Shown: positions 1 through 8,726 of the stretch, piece by piece | How the letters are laid out: every line of letters starts with the position of its first letter | Numbering within the stretch: the first letter of the stretch is position 1 | Origin: an uncultured Clostridia bacterium | Lineage (GTDB): Bacteria; Bacillota; Clostridia; Christensenellales; Borkfalkiaceae | Direction: 5' to 3' | NCBI GenBank assembly: GCA_947587085.1 | Contig: CANPXX010000007.1 | Location: 1-43,932, forward strand | Length of the DNA stretch: 43,932 nt | The notes under the pieces: model-generated | What the model saw: the letters and a program-made list of their open reading frames with translations, nothing else | Databases searched by the model: none | What the model was told of the DNA's origin: nothing | Position numbers and translations under genes: made by a program

Positions 1-205
1 TTTCCGTATCGCATGCCTTCCGGCATGCTTCAAGAATTTTGATTGCCTTACGTACTTTCGTTTCGCGATCGTCTGCCTCAGGCTCTCGCCCACAGCTTCC
101 TCTCGCTACTCCGCGTTTGCTATACAGTTGTCAATCTCCGGCTTCCCCTTCTTCAGAAGGGGCTTACTCGCGGCAAACAAAGCCATCCCGCGAGACAGCT
201 TACAT

Positions 206-234
206 ATCATAGCACTTGTCTTGTGTTTCGTCAA
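206..234 (-). promoter_or_regulatory. Sigma-70-type promoter firing leftwards off the window (TTGACG-17-TATGAT)
   Basis: Minus strand TTGACG (229-234), 17-bp spacer, TATGAT (206-211). No ORF follows; the downstream sequence reads GAGATTGACAACTGTATAGC, resembling an rRNA-operon leader. Confidence 0.6.
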
Positions 235-380
235 GCGATTTTGAAAGCTATTTCGGACTTTTTTTCGGGAAAATGGGGAAAATTTGCTCCCCACTCTCCC
301 CCATCGCATATCTATGGACGGGAGAAAAAAGAGGCACAAGATATGGACAGCCCCGCTCCCGCCGCGCGGACGCCCGACGC

Positions 381-578
381 TCAATGGCAGCCCGAGCACT
401 CCGAACATTTTCCCGAGCACTGTTTGGGAGGCTTGCCCGTGGCGGAATACACGCATCCGTTCCACACGCGTTCCGCCGCCCCGCCGCATGCGGGACAGCG
501 CACGGGCTCGTCGAATCTGCGCACGAGCTCCTCGAACGTCTTTCCGCACTGTTCGCATCTGTATCCGAGAACGGGCAT
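381..578 (-). CDS. FmdB-type small zinc-ribbon protein
   Basis: 65 aa, MPVLGYRCEQCGKTFEEL...VRCPACGGAAERVW: two CxxC knuckles and FmdB-like N-terminus. Starts 1 nt after the corA stop. Confidence 0.8.
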   Translation of the reverse strand: MPVLGYRCEQCGKTFEELVRRFDEPVRCPACGGAAERVWNGCVYSATGKPPKQCSGKCSECSGCH

Positions 579-579
579 C

Positions 580-1572
580 TCACTCCTCCGGGCGGCGCCT
601 GCGTTTTCGCCGAAGCTGGCGGGGCGCCTTCACTTTGATGGAATTGGAATAGCGCACGAGGAACACCGCCGAGACGACGGAGACGACGAGCGCGAGCGAT
701 ACGATCACCCAGAATCCCCACGGTCCCATCCCCTCGAAGGGGACCTGCACGTTCATGCCCCAAAAACTTGCGATGAGGGTGGGGATGGAGATGACGAAGG
801 TGATGACGGCGAGCAGCTTCATCACGATATTGAGGTTGTTGGAAATGACGGAGGCGAAGGCGTCCATCGTGCCCGAGAGGATGTCGCGGTAGATGTTGCA
901 CATCTCCATCGCCTGTCCCAATTCGATGGTCACGTCGTCGAAATAATCGCGGTAGTCCTCGTTCTCGGCGACCTCGCGGAGCCGCCCCACCTTGTTGTAC
1001 ACGCTGATGTTCGCGCTGAGCGACGTGGAGAAATAGACGAGGGAATTCTCCAATTCGAGGAGCTGGATGAGCTCCTTGTTCTTCATGGAGCGGTGGAGCT
1101 CCGCCTGCACGCGGTGCGACTTCTTGTCGATCTGGCGGAGGTTGGAGAGAAAGCGTTTGGCGTTCCCCATCATGAATGACAGGAGGAACTGCACGGGGTC
1201 GGACGTGGAGACCGCCATGCGGTCGGAGATGAAATCTCCGAGCACGGAGTTGCCGCGCAGGGACACCGTGACGACGCACCTGCCGTTAAAGAGCACCCCC
1301 ATAGGGATGGTCTCATAGGAGTCCCCCTCGTCGGTATCGGTGATGATGGGCGTATCCATGATGCAGAGGAGCGTCCCTTCGTCGCGCTCCACACGGCTGG
1401 TCTCCTCTTCATCGAGCGCCGCTTTGAGCATCTCTTCGGGGATGCCCGTGAGCGCGCTGGCGTCCTCCACCTCATCGTCGGTGGGATTGACGAGATCGAC
1501 CCAGCACCCCTCTTCGAAGGCGGGGAGCCGTTCGGTATCCCGGTCGAGTTCGGATTTGAAAAATTTGATCAT
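580..1572 (-). CDS. corA: CorA-family divalent cation (Mg2+) transporter
   Basis: ORF 580-1602; likely start MIKFFKSELD at 1572. C-terminal two-TM region with GMNVQVPFEG (GMN motif). Confidence 0.9.
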   Translation of the reverse strand: MIKFFKSELDRDTERLPAFEEGCWVDLVNPTDDEVEDASALTGIPEEMLKAALDEEETSRVERDEGTLLCIMDTPIITDTDEGDSYETIPMGVLFNGRCVVTVSLRGNSVLGDFISDRMAVSTSDPVQFLLSFMMGNAKRFLSNLRQIDKKSHRVQAELHRSMKNKELIQLLELENSLVYFSTSLSANISVYNKVGRLREVAENEDYRDYFDDVTIELGQAMEMCNIYRDILSGTMDAFASVISNNLNIVMKLLAVITFVISIPTLIASFWGMNVQVPFEGMGPWGFWVIVSLALVVSVVSAVFLVRYSNSIKVKAPRQLRRKRRRRPEE

Positions 1573-1609
1573 AGGCGTTTCCCTTCTTCGGTTTTTTTGC
1601 AAAACAAAA

Positions 1610-1634
1610 GCGCACGGAAATGCTCTCCGTGCGC
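1610..1634 (-). terminator. Intrinsic terminator-like hairpin between a short ORF and corA
   Basis: 9-bp stem GCGCACGGA/TCCGTGCGC, 7-nt loop; on the minus strand followed by CTTTTGTTTTGC. Confidence 0.65.
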
Positions 1635-1653
1635 CGGGAATCGCTCCGCTTCG

Positions 1654-1737
1654 CTATGCGCAGGCGCGCCCCAACCGAGATCCGCACGAGAGATCTTCCG
1701 TTATTTCATTACTTCGGTTGTTTGGCGCAGCGTCCAT
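1654..1737 (-). CDS. Putative 27-aa leader peptide upstream of corA
   Basis: MDAAPNNRSNEITEDLSCGSRLGRACA*, preceded by GAGGGAGAAGAAA (Shine-Dalgarno-like) and lying between a promoter and the hairpin at 1610-1634. Confidence 0.45.
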   Translation of the reverse strand: MDAAPNNRSNEITEDLSCGSRLGRACA

Positions 1738-1765
1738 TTTCTTCTCCCTCTGAAAAAGTACCTCT

Positions 1766-1794
1766 ATTATACCCGCTTCCCCGCGGTTTGGCAA
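1766..1794 (-). promoter_or_regulatory. Promoter for the corA leader (TTGCCA-17-TATAAT)
   Basis: Minus strand TTGCCA (1789-1794), 17-bp spacer, TATAAT (1766-1771). Confidence 0.7.
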
Positions 1795-1813
1795 CTGTTT
1801 TTCATAAGAATTT

Positions 1814-3259
1814 TCAAATGACGCACAATCCGTCCGTGAACGACGTGAACAACCCCGCGACGTTCGCGCCCGCGCGGCGGAAGCAATCGATGAGATCGTC
1901 GGGCGAGGCGAGCTTGCCCTCGTACGTCTCCTTGTACCGTTTGAGCGCCGCATAGAACCGCTTCTCCCCCGCCACCTCCTTCACGCGGTCGAAGAGGATG
2001 ACCCCCTTGTCGTAGGCGATGTTGCGGTATTCGTACTCCCCCGAGAAGGCGGTGAGCGGACGGTCCATGGTGGTATCCGCGCCGCCGTTCACCTGAGAAT
2101 ACACCGAGAAGAAGGCGCGGTAGGAGCTCTCCGAAGCCGCGACCGCCTCGGCGTACGTCGTTCCGTAGTCGGGATGGGCTCCCAAAAAGAGGGCGGCAGA
2201 GAACTCCGCGAGCCCCTCGTCCTGCCACGCGTGCTCGAATTGGTTGCTCCCCACCATGGCGTACCACCATTGGTGCGCCGTCTCGTGGGCTATGACCGCC
2301 GCCTTCTCCGACGGACGCGTGCCCGTCGCGATCCACGAGAGCGCGGGATACTCCATGCCGCCGTAGGCGAAGTCGGTCTCCGCCACCACATAGCGCGGAT
2401 AGGCGTACGCGCCGAACGTTTCGCCGAAATAGGAGAGCGACTGCGCCGCGACGGCGAGGGCGGTCTCGGGCGAAGGGTCCTTATAATAATAATATGCGAC
2501 CTCCACGCCGTTTGCATCCGACGTGATGCAGTTGTACTGCGTGCCGAGCACAAAGGCGATGTCGCGCACGTTCTCGGCGACGACGTGGCATTGCTTCTTC
2601 CCGTCCGCCGCCGTCTCCTCGGCGGGGAAGCCCGAGATGACGGTGTAATTCTCGGGCACGGTGAGCGTCACGTCGTAATCGGCGCAGGCGCTCACGAAGG
2701 GATCGCCGTTGTAGGAATAGACGTATTCCTCGAACCCCTCCTCGCCGAGCGCGCACAGGACGGGATAGAAGTTGGCGAGGTTCACAGACCCCCGCGTGAC
2801 GCCGAGCCGATGGTTCACTTCGGCGAGCTCCACCTCGAAGGAGAGGGAGACGGTCGCCGTCTCGCCCTTGCCGAGCGGCTCGTTGAGGGCGACGGAGAGG
2901 ATGTTCGCGTCCTCGCCGCCCCCCGAGAAGCTCTTCGCGCCCGAGAGCCCCGTGATGTCGATCTCGCCGTAGCTCATGCCGCGGTAGTACGCCGAGAGAT
3001 AGAGCGAGGAGACGGGCGCGTACTTCGCCCCCTCGCGGAAGGCGTTGGGCCAGAGCTGGAATTTGAGTTCGTCGAACACGAGCTCGGTCTCGTTGGAAAA
3101 CCGCACCGTCATATCGCCCGTGAGTTTGTGTTCGGACGGGAAGTACTCCGCGGCGATGGTATAGCCGCTCGGCGGGGCGGGCTCGGGCGAACAGGAGGGA
3201 AATACGGCGGCGGACAGGAGCACCGCCGCGCACATCGCACAGCTCAAAATTTTGCGCAT
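1814..3259 (-). CDS. M1-family metallopeptidase, secreted lipoprotein
   Basis: Signal peptide with lipobox-like LSAAVFPSCS; GGMEYP then HETAHQWW (HExxH) with downstream E in DEGLAEF. Confidence 0.9.
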   Translation of the reverse strand: MRKILSCAMCAAVLLSAAVFPSCSPEPAPPSGYTIAAEYFPSEHKLTGDMTVRFSNETELVFDELKFQLWPNAFREGAKYAPVSSLYLSAYYRGMSYGEIDITGLSGAKSFSGGGEDANILSVALNEPLGKGETATVSLSFEVELAEVNHRLGVTRGSVNLANFYPVLCALGEEGFEEYVYSYNGDPFVSACADYDVTLTVPENYTVISGFPAEETAADGKKQCHVVAENVRDIAFVLGTQYNCITSDANGVEVAYYYYKDPSPETALAVAAQSLSYFGETFGAYAYPRYVVAETDFAYGGMEYPALSWIATGTRPSEKAAVIAHETAHQWWYAMVGSNQFEHAWQDEGLAEFSAALFLGAHPDYGTTYAEAVAASESSYRAFFSVYSQVNGGADTTMDRPLTAFSGEYEYRNIAYDKGVILFDRVKEVAGEKRFYAALKRYKETYEGKLASPDDLIDCFRRAGANVAGLFTSFTDGLCVI

Positions 3260-3263
3260 AAAA

Positions 3264-3300
3264 AATAACCTCCCAACGGCTTGACCGTTGACAGGTTATT
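3264..3300 (-). promoter_or_regulatory. Hairpin enclosing the SD of the M1 peptidase gene, with adjacent U-run
   Basis: Minus strand AATAACCT-GTC-AACGG-TCAAG-CCGTT-GGG-AGGTTATT then TTTTATGCGC. The SD (GGGAGG) is inside the 3' arm. Confidence 0.6.
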
Positions 3301-3321
3301 CATATGAAAGGTATCGTCCGA

Positions 3322-4059
3322 TTATTCGCCCTTCTCTTCGGCGGGCGCCGCGGGCTCGGATGCTTCCGCCGCGGGCTCCCCGACGACAGGCTCCTCTGCG
3401 GGCGCTTCGGCGGGTGCTTCAACGGACACGGGCGCCTCGGCGGGCGCTTCCACAGGCGCTTCGGCGACCGCCTCTGCGGGCGCTTCGACGGGCGCGGGCG
3501 CTTCGGAGGCGGGAAGGCGCACGGGGGGAACGGGCACGGGCTTGCCCTGTGCCGCGAGCTTTTGGCGGAGCAGGTAGTTCTTCATCAGCTTGCGCACGTT
3601 ATGGATGGAGCCGCGGTAGAAGTTCCCCGCGAAATCCACGACATAGAGGCGCAACACGCCGAGATGCTTGCCGCGGGGCGTATCCACGAGCACGAGGGAG
3701 AGCTCCTCCTCGCTGAGGCGGAAGGTGACGGAGCTCCTCTGCTCGATGACGATGCGGGAGCTGTCCGTGAACGCCTTCTTGCGGCGGAAGAGGGGGGTGA
3801 GGTCGAAGTTCACCTTGCCGTTGCGGATGCCGATCTCGGCGATCCCGATGTCGTTGATGGACTTGTTCCCCACCGTGAGTTCGGCGTAATTTTCACGCGT
3901 GATCGGGTCGGTGGAATAGAACCCCAACATTTTGAGACGCTGTACCGCGATGCGGTTGCGCAGGCTCAGCACAAGGACGAGCACGACGACGAGGATGGCG
4001 ACGGTCAGCACGCCCGAAACGAGAGCAATGAGTCCCGCGCTTTCGTTCAACCATTCCAT
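3322..4059 (-). CDS. Membrane-anchored hypothetical protein with Ala/Pro/Glu-rich C-terminal tail
   Basis: Start MEWLNESAGLIALVSGV (one TM) preceded by GGAGGGAATATC; tail APAEAPVSVEAPAEAPAEEP. Confidence 0.75.
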   Translation of the reverse strand: MEWLNESAGLIALVSGVLTVAILVVVLVLVLSLRNRIAVQRLKMLGFYSTDPITRENYAELTVGNKSINDIGIAEIGIRNGKVNFDLTPLFRRKKAFTDSSRIVIEQRSSVTFRLSEEELSLVLVDTPRGKHLGVLRLYVVDFAGNFYRGSIHNVRKLMKNYLLRQKLAAQGKPVPVPPVRLPASEAPAPVEAPAEAVAEAPVEAPAEAPVSVEAPAEAPAEEPVVGEPAAEASEPAAPAEEKGE

Positions 4060-4186
4060 GATATTCCCTCCGAAGGATGATGAAAATATTATACGCCGCC
4101 CCCGCGGGAAATGCAAGAATTTTCGCGGAGTTTTCCGAAAAAATCTTTTGAGTGCAAATGAGTGCAAAAAAGAAGGGCAAGCAAAA

Positions 4187-4209
4187 GGAGACGGGCTGTC
4201 CGTCTCCTT
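4187..4209 (-). terminator. Terminator of the M23 peptidase gene
   Basis: Minus strand GGAGACGG-ACAGC-CCGTCTCC followed by TTTTGC. Confidence 0.6.
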
Positions 4210-4213
4210 CTCG

Positions 4214-4921
4214 TTACTTTTCGCTCAGCGTCCCTTCAAGATATGCCGCGGGATCGACGTTCTTCTCTCCCATCTTCATCTCGAGGTGGAGATGGGGTCC
4301 CGAGAACGCCTCCGAGCCGTACGCCTCGGCGACCGTTCCGATCTTCTGCCCCGCGGACACCGTATCTCCCACGAGGAGGGATTGGTCGGGCTCCACGAAG
4401 CGGTACAGGGAACGGAGCCCGTCGGCGTGCCGCACCACGATGAGATTGCCCGTCTCCTCGCTGTAACTGATGTTCTCGACGACGCCCTGTGCGACCGCGC
4501 GCACCTCGGTGCCCGCCTCCGCCGCATAGTCGATGCCCTCGTGATGATACCACCACCCGACCGTCTCGTTGTTGTAGATGTCGTCGTACTCCGCGAGGTA
4601 TTGGGTGGAAGTGACGGGCGCGACAAAGGTCACCTCATCGCCGCTCGAGGGCGTATCGGGTTCGACGGGATCCTTCTGGGGATCGTCGTTCCCGCCGCTC
4701 GAGGGCGTATCGGGTTCGACGGGATCCTTCTGCGGAGCGTCGCCCTGATCGCCCGGCGTCGTCCCCGCGGGCGTGTCGTCGGGCGGGATGTCGAGCGTCT
4801 GGCGGCTGTTCGTCACGAAATACACCGTGAGCACCGTTGCCGCGGCGAGCAGCAACACGCAGATTCCCATGATCAGATAGTAAATAATTCTCTTTTTGCT
4901 CTTCGTCTTTTCTTCTTTCAT
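4214..4921 (-). CDS. M23-family metallopeptidase, membrane anchored (SpoIIQ-like organisation possible)
   Basis: Start MKEEKTKSKKRI preceded by GGAGGAGATC; one TM; HHEGIDYAAEAGTEV and SGPHLHLEM (HxH). In-frame linker repeat DPQKDPVEPDTPSSG x2. Confidence 0.85.
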   Translation of the reverse strand: MKEEKTKSKKRIIYYLIMGICVLLLAAATVLTVYFVTNSRQTLDIPPDDTPAGTTPGDQGDAPQKDPVEPDTPSSGGNDDPQKDPVEPDTPSSGDEVTFVAPVTSTQYLAEYDDIYNNETVGWWYHHEGIDYAAEAGTEVRAVAQGVVENISYSEETGNLIVVRHADGLRSLYRFVEPDQSLLVGDTVSAGQKIGTVAEAYGSEAFSGPHLHLEMKMGEKNVDPAAYLEGTLSEK

Positions 4922-4985
4922 GATCTCCTCCGAAAAAATGGTATGTAGATGATTGACGGCATGTCCCCGTTTTATACGGAGATTT

Positions 4986-5399
4986 TCAAAAACCTCCGAA
5001 GATGAGAGGGGTCCCCGCCGCCGTCTGCCCATCCCGCACGGCGATGTGCAGATTGATGCGCTCCCCCGCGACCCGCACGCCCTGCCCGAGGAAGGGGGAG
5101 AATAGGTAATAGCTCGTCACGCCCGCCGCCTCCTCGCAAAACACGAGCTCGGCGCAAAAGCGCGCGCGGAGCGCCTCGTAGCAGTCCCCCTCGTAGACGG
5201 CGCTCTCCCCCGCCGCGGCGAGGAGAAGGGGCTCCTCGGAACAGACGATCTCCCCGTTTGAAGAGGGCGCGCCGTAATATTCGTACCGCACCGCTCCCCC
5301 GAACGCGGGCGAGAGATGCAGGAGAAAGACGGCGCCCGCGAGGACCGCCGCGGAGGCGGCCTGCACCGCCGCCTTCAACCATATCCGCAATCTGCGCAT
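4986..5399 (-). CDS. Secreted/membrane hypothetical protein upstream of the M23 gene (YwmB-like identity possible but unproven)
   Basis: 137 aa, N-terminal hydrophobic segment, ends INLHIAVRDGQTAAGTPLIFGGF; RBS GGGAGGA. Confidence 0.6.
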   Translation of the reverse strand: MRRLRIWLKAAVQAASAAVLAGAVFLLHLSPAFGGAVRYEYYGAPSSNGEIVCSEEPLLLAAAGESAVYEGDCYEALRARFCAELVFCEEAAGVTSYYLFSPFLGQGVRVAGERINLHIAVRDGQTAAGTPLIFGGF

Positions 5400-5405
5400 C
5401 AAAAA

Positions 5406-5431
5406 AATCCTCCCGAATCTTCGGAAGGATT
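5406..5431 (-). promoter_or_regulatory. Hairpin plus T-run overlapping the SD of the 4986-5399 gene
   Basis: Minus strand AATCCTTCCGA-AGAT-TCGGGAGGATT followed by TTTTTGATG; SD GGGAGG in the 3' arm. Confidence 0.55.
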
Positions 5432-5492
5432 ATGGTCGGCGCCCTCTCTTTTTATACCCCGCGGCGGACGCCGCGGGGAGATCTTTTTTCGC

Positions 5493-5825
5493 TCAATCCC
5501 AGCCGAGGCGCTCCCCGCCGAGAATGTGGATGTGCAGGTGGGGCACCGTCTGCCCCGCGCTCTCGCCCTGGTTGACGACGAGGCGGTAGCCCTCCCCGAG
5601 CCCCAGCGCGGGCGCGAGCGAGGCGATTTTCAGGAGCGCCCGCCCGAGCATCTCCCCCTGCCCTGCGTCCGCCTCCGCAAGGTGCGCGAAGTGTTCCCGC
5701 GGCACGCACAGAAGGTGGATCTTCGCCTTGGGGGCGATGTCCTTGAAGATGACGATCTCGTCGTCCTCGTACACCCTTGCGGACGGAATCTCGCCCGCTA
5801 CGATCTTGCAAAAGATACAATCCAT
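5493..5825 (-). CDS. hinT: HIT-family (histidine triad) nucleotide-binding protein
   Basis: MDCIFCKIVAGEIPSARVYEDD...VPHLHIHILGG; RBS GGAGGAGGATGAAAT. Confidence 0.93.
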   Translation of the reverse strand: MDCIFCKIVAGEIPSARVYEDDEIVIFKDIAPKAKIHLLCVPREHFAHLAEADAGQGEMLGRALLKIASLAPALGLGEGYRLVVNQGESAGQTVPHLHIHILGGERLGWD

Positions 5826-5844
5826 ATTTCATCCTCCTCCGGTC

Positions 5845-7068
5845 CTACCGGTATTCTTCCAAAATGACCGCGCCGAAGCCCCCCTCTCTTCTCTCTGTGA
5901 GGCGCACGCGCGCGAGCATGCCCTCCCGCGCGCCCTCCGCCTCGACGCGGATGTACTGTTCGGTGTAGCCGCCCTCCGATTCGAAGAGGGCGACCGCCTC
6001 CTCCCCCTCGAAGGCGGTGAGAAAGCGCGCTTCCTGTTCGGCGCACGCCGCCGCCATGCGCGCCATGCGCTCGCGCTTGACTTCGGCGGGAAGGTCTCGA
6101 AGTTTCGCCGCCGCCGTCCCCGCCCGCGGCGAGAAGGGGAAGGCGTGCACGCGCAAAAAGTTTGCCTCCTTCACGATGGAGAGCGATTGCAGGAAGTCCT
6201 CCTCCGTCTCGGTTGGATAGCCCACGATGATGTCGGTTGTGACCGCGCCGCGCGGGAAACGGCCGTAGATCTTGCGGACGGCGCCGAGGTACTCCTCCCG
6301 CGAATAGCGGCGGTTCATGGCGCGGAGCACCCGCGTGGAACCGCTCTGCAGCGACAGGTGGAAATGGGGCGCCACGTTCCCCCCCTCGACCGCGTCGAGG
6401 AGGCGGTCGGTGACGGCGCCCGCCTCCAACGAGCCGAGACGGATACGCGCGGGGAGCTGTCCGAGCCGCACGAGGAGCGCCGCGAGGTCGGTCTCGCCGT
6501 CCCGATACGAACTCAGGTCCACCCCCGTGAGGACGATCTCCTTCGCGTCCGAGGCGCGCGCCTCCTCCACGATGCTCTCCCATCCGCGCGAGCGCGACCG
6601 CCCTCTCAGATAGGGGATGATGCAGTACGAACAGAAGCGGTCGCACCCGTCCTGTACGCGGAGCAGGGCGCGCGTGCGCGTGCGCTTGGGGGCGGGGAGC
6701 TCGCAGAAGGCGCGCTCCTCCTCCCGCTCCGTCCCGTGCGCGCCGATGAGGTCGGGGAGTCTGTCCTTCCGCATGGCGCCCGCCACGAAGGTGACCCCCT
6801 CGCGGGCGGAGAATGCAGACGGGTCGCGCTGGGAGGCGCATCCGAACACGATGACGGGCGCCGCGGGATTGAATTTCCTCAGCCGCGCCACCGCCTGTCT
6901 GCTCTTCCGCTCCGCCTCCGCCGTGACGGCGCAGGTGTTGAGGAAGTAGACGTCGGCATACCCCGGCTCCTCCGTCGTCTCATAGCCGCGCCCTTCGAGC
7001 GCACGCATGAGGGAGGCGCTCTCCGCTTCGTTCATCTTGCACCCGAGGGTGAACACGCACGCCTTCAT
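5845..7068 (-). CDS. mtaB: tRNA (N6-threonylcarbamoyladenosine(37)-C2)-methylthiotransferase MtaB
   Basis: MKACVFTLGCKMNEAES...CDRFCSYCIIPYLRGRSRSR (radical SAM CxxxCxxC), UPF0004 N-terminus. Start trimmed from the 567-aa ORF; overlaps rsmE by 4 bp. Confidence 0.92.
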   Translation of the reverse strand: MKACVFTLGCKMNEAESASLMRALEGRGYETTEEPGYADVYFLNTCAVTAEAERKSRQAVARLRKFNPAAPVIVFGCASQRDPSAFSAREGVTFVAGAMRKDRLPDLIGAHGTEREEERAFCELPAPKRTRTRALLRVQDGCDRFCSYCIIPYLRGRSRSRGWESIVEEARASDAKEIVLTGVDLSSYRDGETDLAALLVRLGQLPARIRLGSLEAGAVTDRLLDAVEGGNVAPHFHLSLQSGSTRVLRAMNRRYSREEYLGAVRKIYGRFPRGAVTTDIIVGYPTETEEDFLQSLSIVKEANFLRVHAFPFSPRAGTAAAKLRDLPAEVKRERMARMAAACAEQEARFLTAFEGEEAVALFESEGGYTEQYIRVEAEGAREGMLARVRLTERREGGFGAVILEEYR

Positions 7069-7781
7069 CCGAGTTCTCCCGCCTTCTTCATGACGACCGC
7101 CAAGAGGGCGATCGCCGCCGTCTCGGCGCGCAGGATGCGCTTGCCGAGGGAGACGCCGCGGTAGCCCTTCTTTCGAGCAAGTGCGAACTCCTCCTCCGAG
7201 AAGCCGCCCTCGCTCCCCACGACAAGGCAGTACGAGCCGCCCATGTCCGCGATTCCCCCCTCGCTCTCCCGCAAAAATTCGCAGGCGAACAGCTTGTCCG
7301 AGTACACCATGCCCGCATCGAGCGCCATGTCGAGGGTCTCGAAATACAAAATCGAGGGCACCCGTGCCCGCAGACACTGTTTTGCCGCCTCCCGCGCCAC
7401 GCGGCGCAGCCGCTCTAACTTGTTGTCGTTCATATAGGCGGAACAGTACCGCGACGAGAACACGCCGATCGCGTTCACGCCCAGCTCGGTCGCCTTCTGC
7501 ACGACGAGCTCCGTCTTGTCTCCTTTGAGCGCGCCGACGAGCAGACACACGTCCGCCCGCGGTTCGCGTTCGGAGGGCGCATGCCCGAGCACATGCAGGG
7601 TGAGCGCGCCGCGCGTTGCCGCCGCGACGATCGCCGAATACTCCTCGCCGCTGCCGTCGAGGAGGGTGACCTCGTCCCCCGCGCCGAGGCGCAAAACGTC
7701 CTTGGCGTGGCGGTATTCGTCGCCCGTGAGGACGACCTCCTCCGCGATCTTTTCCACGAAGAACCGATGCGGCGTCGCCAT
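7065..7781 (-). CDS. rsmE: 16S rRNA (uracil(1498)-N(3))-methyltransferase RsmE
   Basis: MATPHRFFVEK...GALKGDKTELVVQKATELGV...VGSEGGFSEEEF...LGKRILRAETA. Confidence 0.93.
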   Translation of the reverse strand: MATPHRFFVEKIAEEVVLTGDEYRHAKDVLRLGAGDEVTLLDGSGEEYSAIVAAATRGALTLHVLGHAPSEREPRADVCLLVGALKGDKTELVVQKATELGVNAIGVFSSRYCSAYMNDNKLERLRRVAREAAKQCLRARVPSILYFETLDMALDAGMVYSDKLFACEFLRESEGGIADMGGSYCLVVGSEGGFSEEEFALARKKGYRGVSLGKRILRAETAAIALLAVVMKKAGELG

Positions 7782-8719
7782 CACGCTCTCTCCTTCAACA
7801 CGAGCGCGCACCACTCGCCGCGCCGCTCTTCACGGACGGGGAAGAGCCCCGCCGCCCCGAATGCCGCCTTCACCTTCTCCATCCTGTCGGGCAGGATGCC
7901 CGAGAGAATGACCGTTCCGCCCTCTTTCAGACGGGCGGGCAGGGCGGGCGCGAGCCGCACCAAGATCTCCGCCGTGATGTTGGCGAGGACGAGGTCCGCG
8001 CGCACCTCCGCCCCGTCCGCAAGATCGCCCTGTTCGATGACCGTCTTGTCCCCCACGCCGTTCCTTTCGGCGTTGTGCGCGGCGCTCTCGACGGCGATGG
8101 GGTCGATGTCGGTGAGATAGCATCGCTTTGCCCCCAGCTTTGCCGCCGCGATTCCGAGGATGCCGCTCCCGCACCCGACGTCGAGCACCACGTCGCCCCC
8201 GCGAAGATAGTCCTGCATGAGCTCCGCGCACATCGCCGTCGTCTCGTGCTCGCCCGTGCCGAACGCCATGTTCGAATCGAGGAGAACGACCCTCTCGTCA
8301 GGCGCCGCGTCGTATCCGATCCACTCGGGCACGGCGACGACCTTCCCCAAATGGATGGGACGGAAGTGCTTCTTCCAGATGTCGATCCAATCGTCGCCGT
8401 CGATCTCGCGCACGCTCTCCTCGAGGGTGCCGAATCGGATGGCGCCCGCCGCCCTGTCGCGGCAGGCGTAAATCTCTCGCATGATCTCGGGGACCGCCGC
8501 CTCCTCTTTCAGAAACGCCTTGACGAGCACGTCCTCCCCGCGGGCGCGCACGCTCTCGTCGAGATAGTCCCAAAAGACGCCGCTCTTCCCGCTCTGCAGG
8601 GCGATGACGTCGGCGAGGTCGGAGACGGCGACCCCGCCCTCCGAGTAGTTCCAAAGGACGTCGCAGACGAGCTCGCTCGCCTCGCTCGTCGTATGTACGG
8701 TGAGTTCGATGTATTTCAT
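7781..8719 (-). CDS. prmA: 50S ribosomal protein L11 methyltransferase PrmA
   Basis: MKYIELTVHTTSEASELV...FGTGEHETTAMC...VLDVGCGSGILGIAAAKLGA. Confidence 0.93.
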   Translation of the reverse strand: MKYIELTVHTTSEASELVCDVLWNYSEGGVAVSDLADVIALQSGKSGVFWDYLDESVRARGEDVLVKAFLKEEAAVPEIMREIYACRDRAAGAIRFGTLEESVREIDGDDWIDIWKKHFRPIHLGKVVAVPEWIGYDAAPDERVVLLDSNMAFGTGEHETTAMCAELMQDYLRGGDVVLDVGCGSGILGIAAAKLGAKRCYLTDIDPIAVESAAHNAERNGVGDKTVIEQGDLADGAEVRADLVLANITAEILVRLAPALPARLKEGGTVILSGILPDRMEKVKAAFGAAGLFPVREERRGEWCALVLKERA

Positions 8720-8726
8720 ATGCGCT

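Noticed and set aside
1638-1765. M-box or yybP-ykoY riboswitch upstream of corA
   Set aside because: Conserved core sequences were not found by eye; kept as an unclassified attenuator instead.
5457-5480. Hairpin CCCCGCGGC-GGAC-GCCGCGGGG as hinT terminator
   Set aside because: The T-run lies on the plus-strand side (AGATCTTTTTT), whereas hinT is on the minus strand, where the hairpin is followed by TATAAAAA; direction does not fit well.
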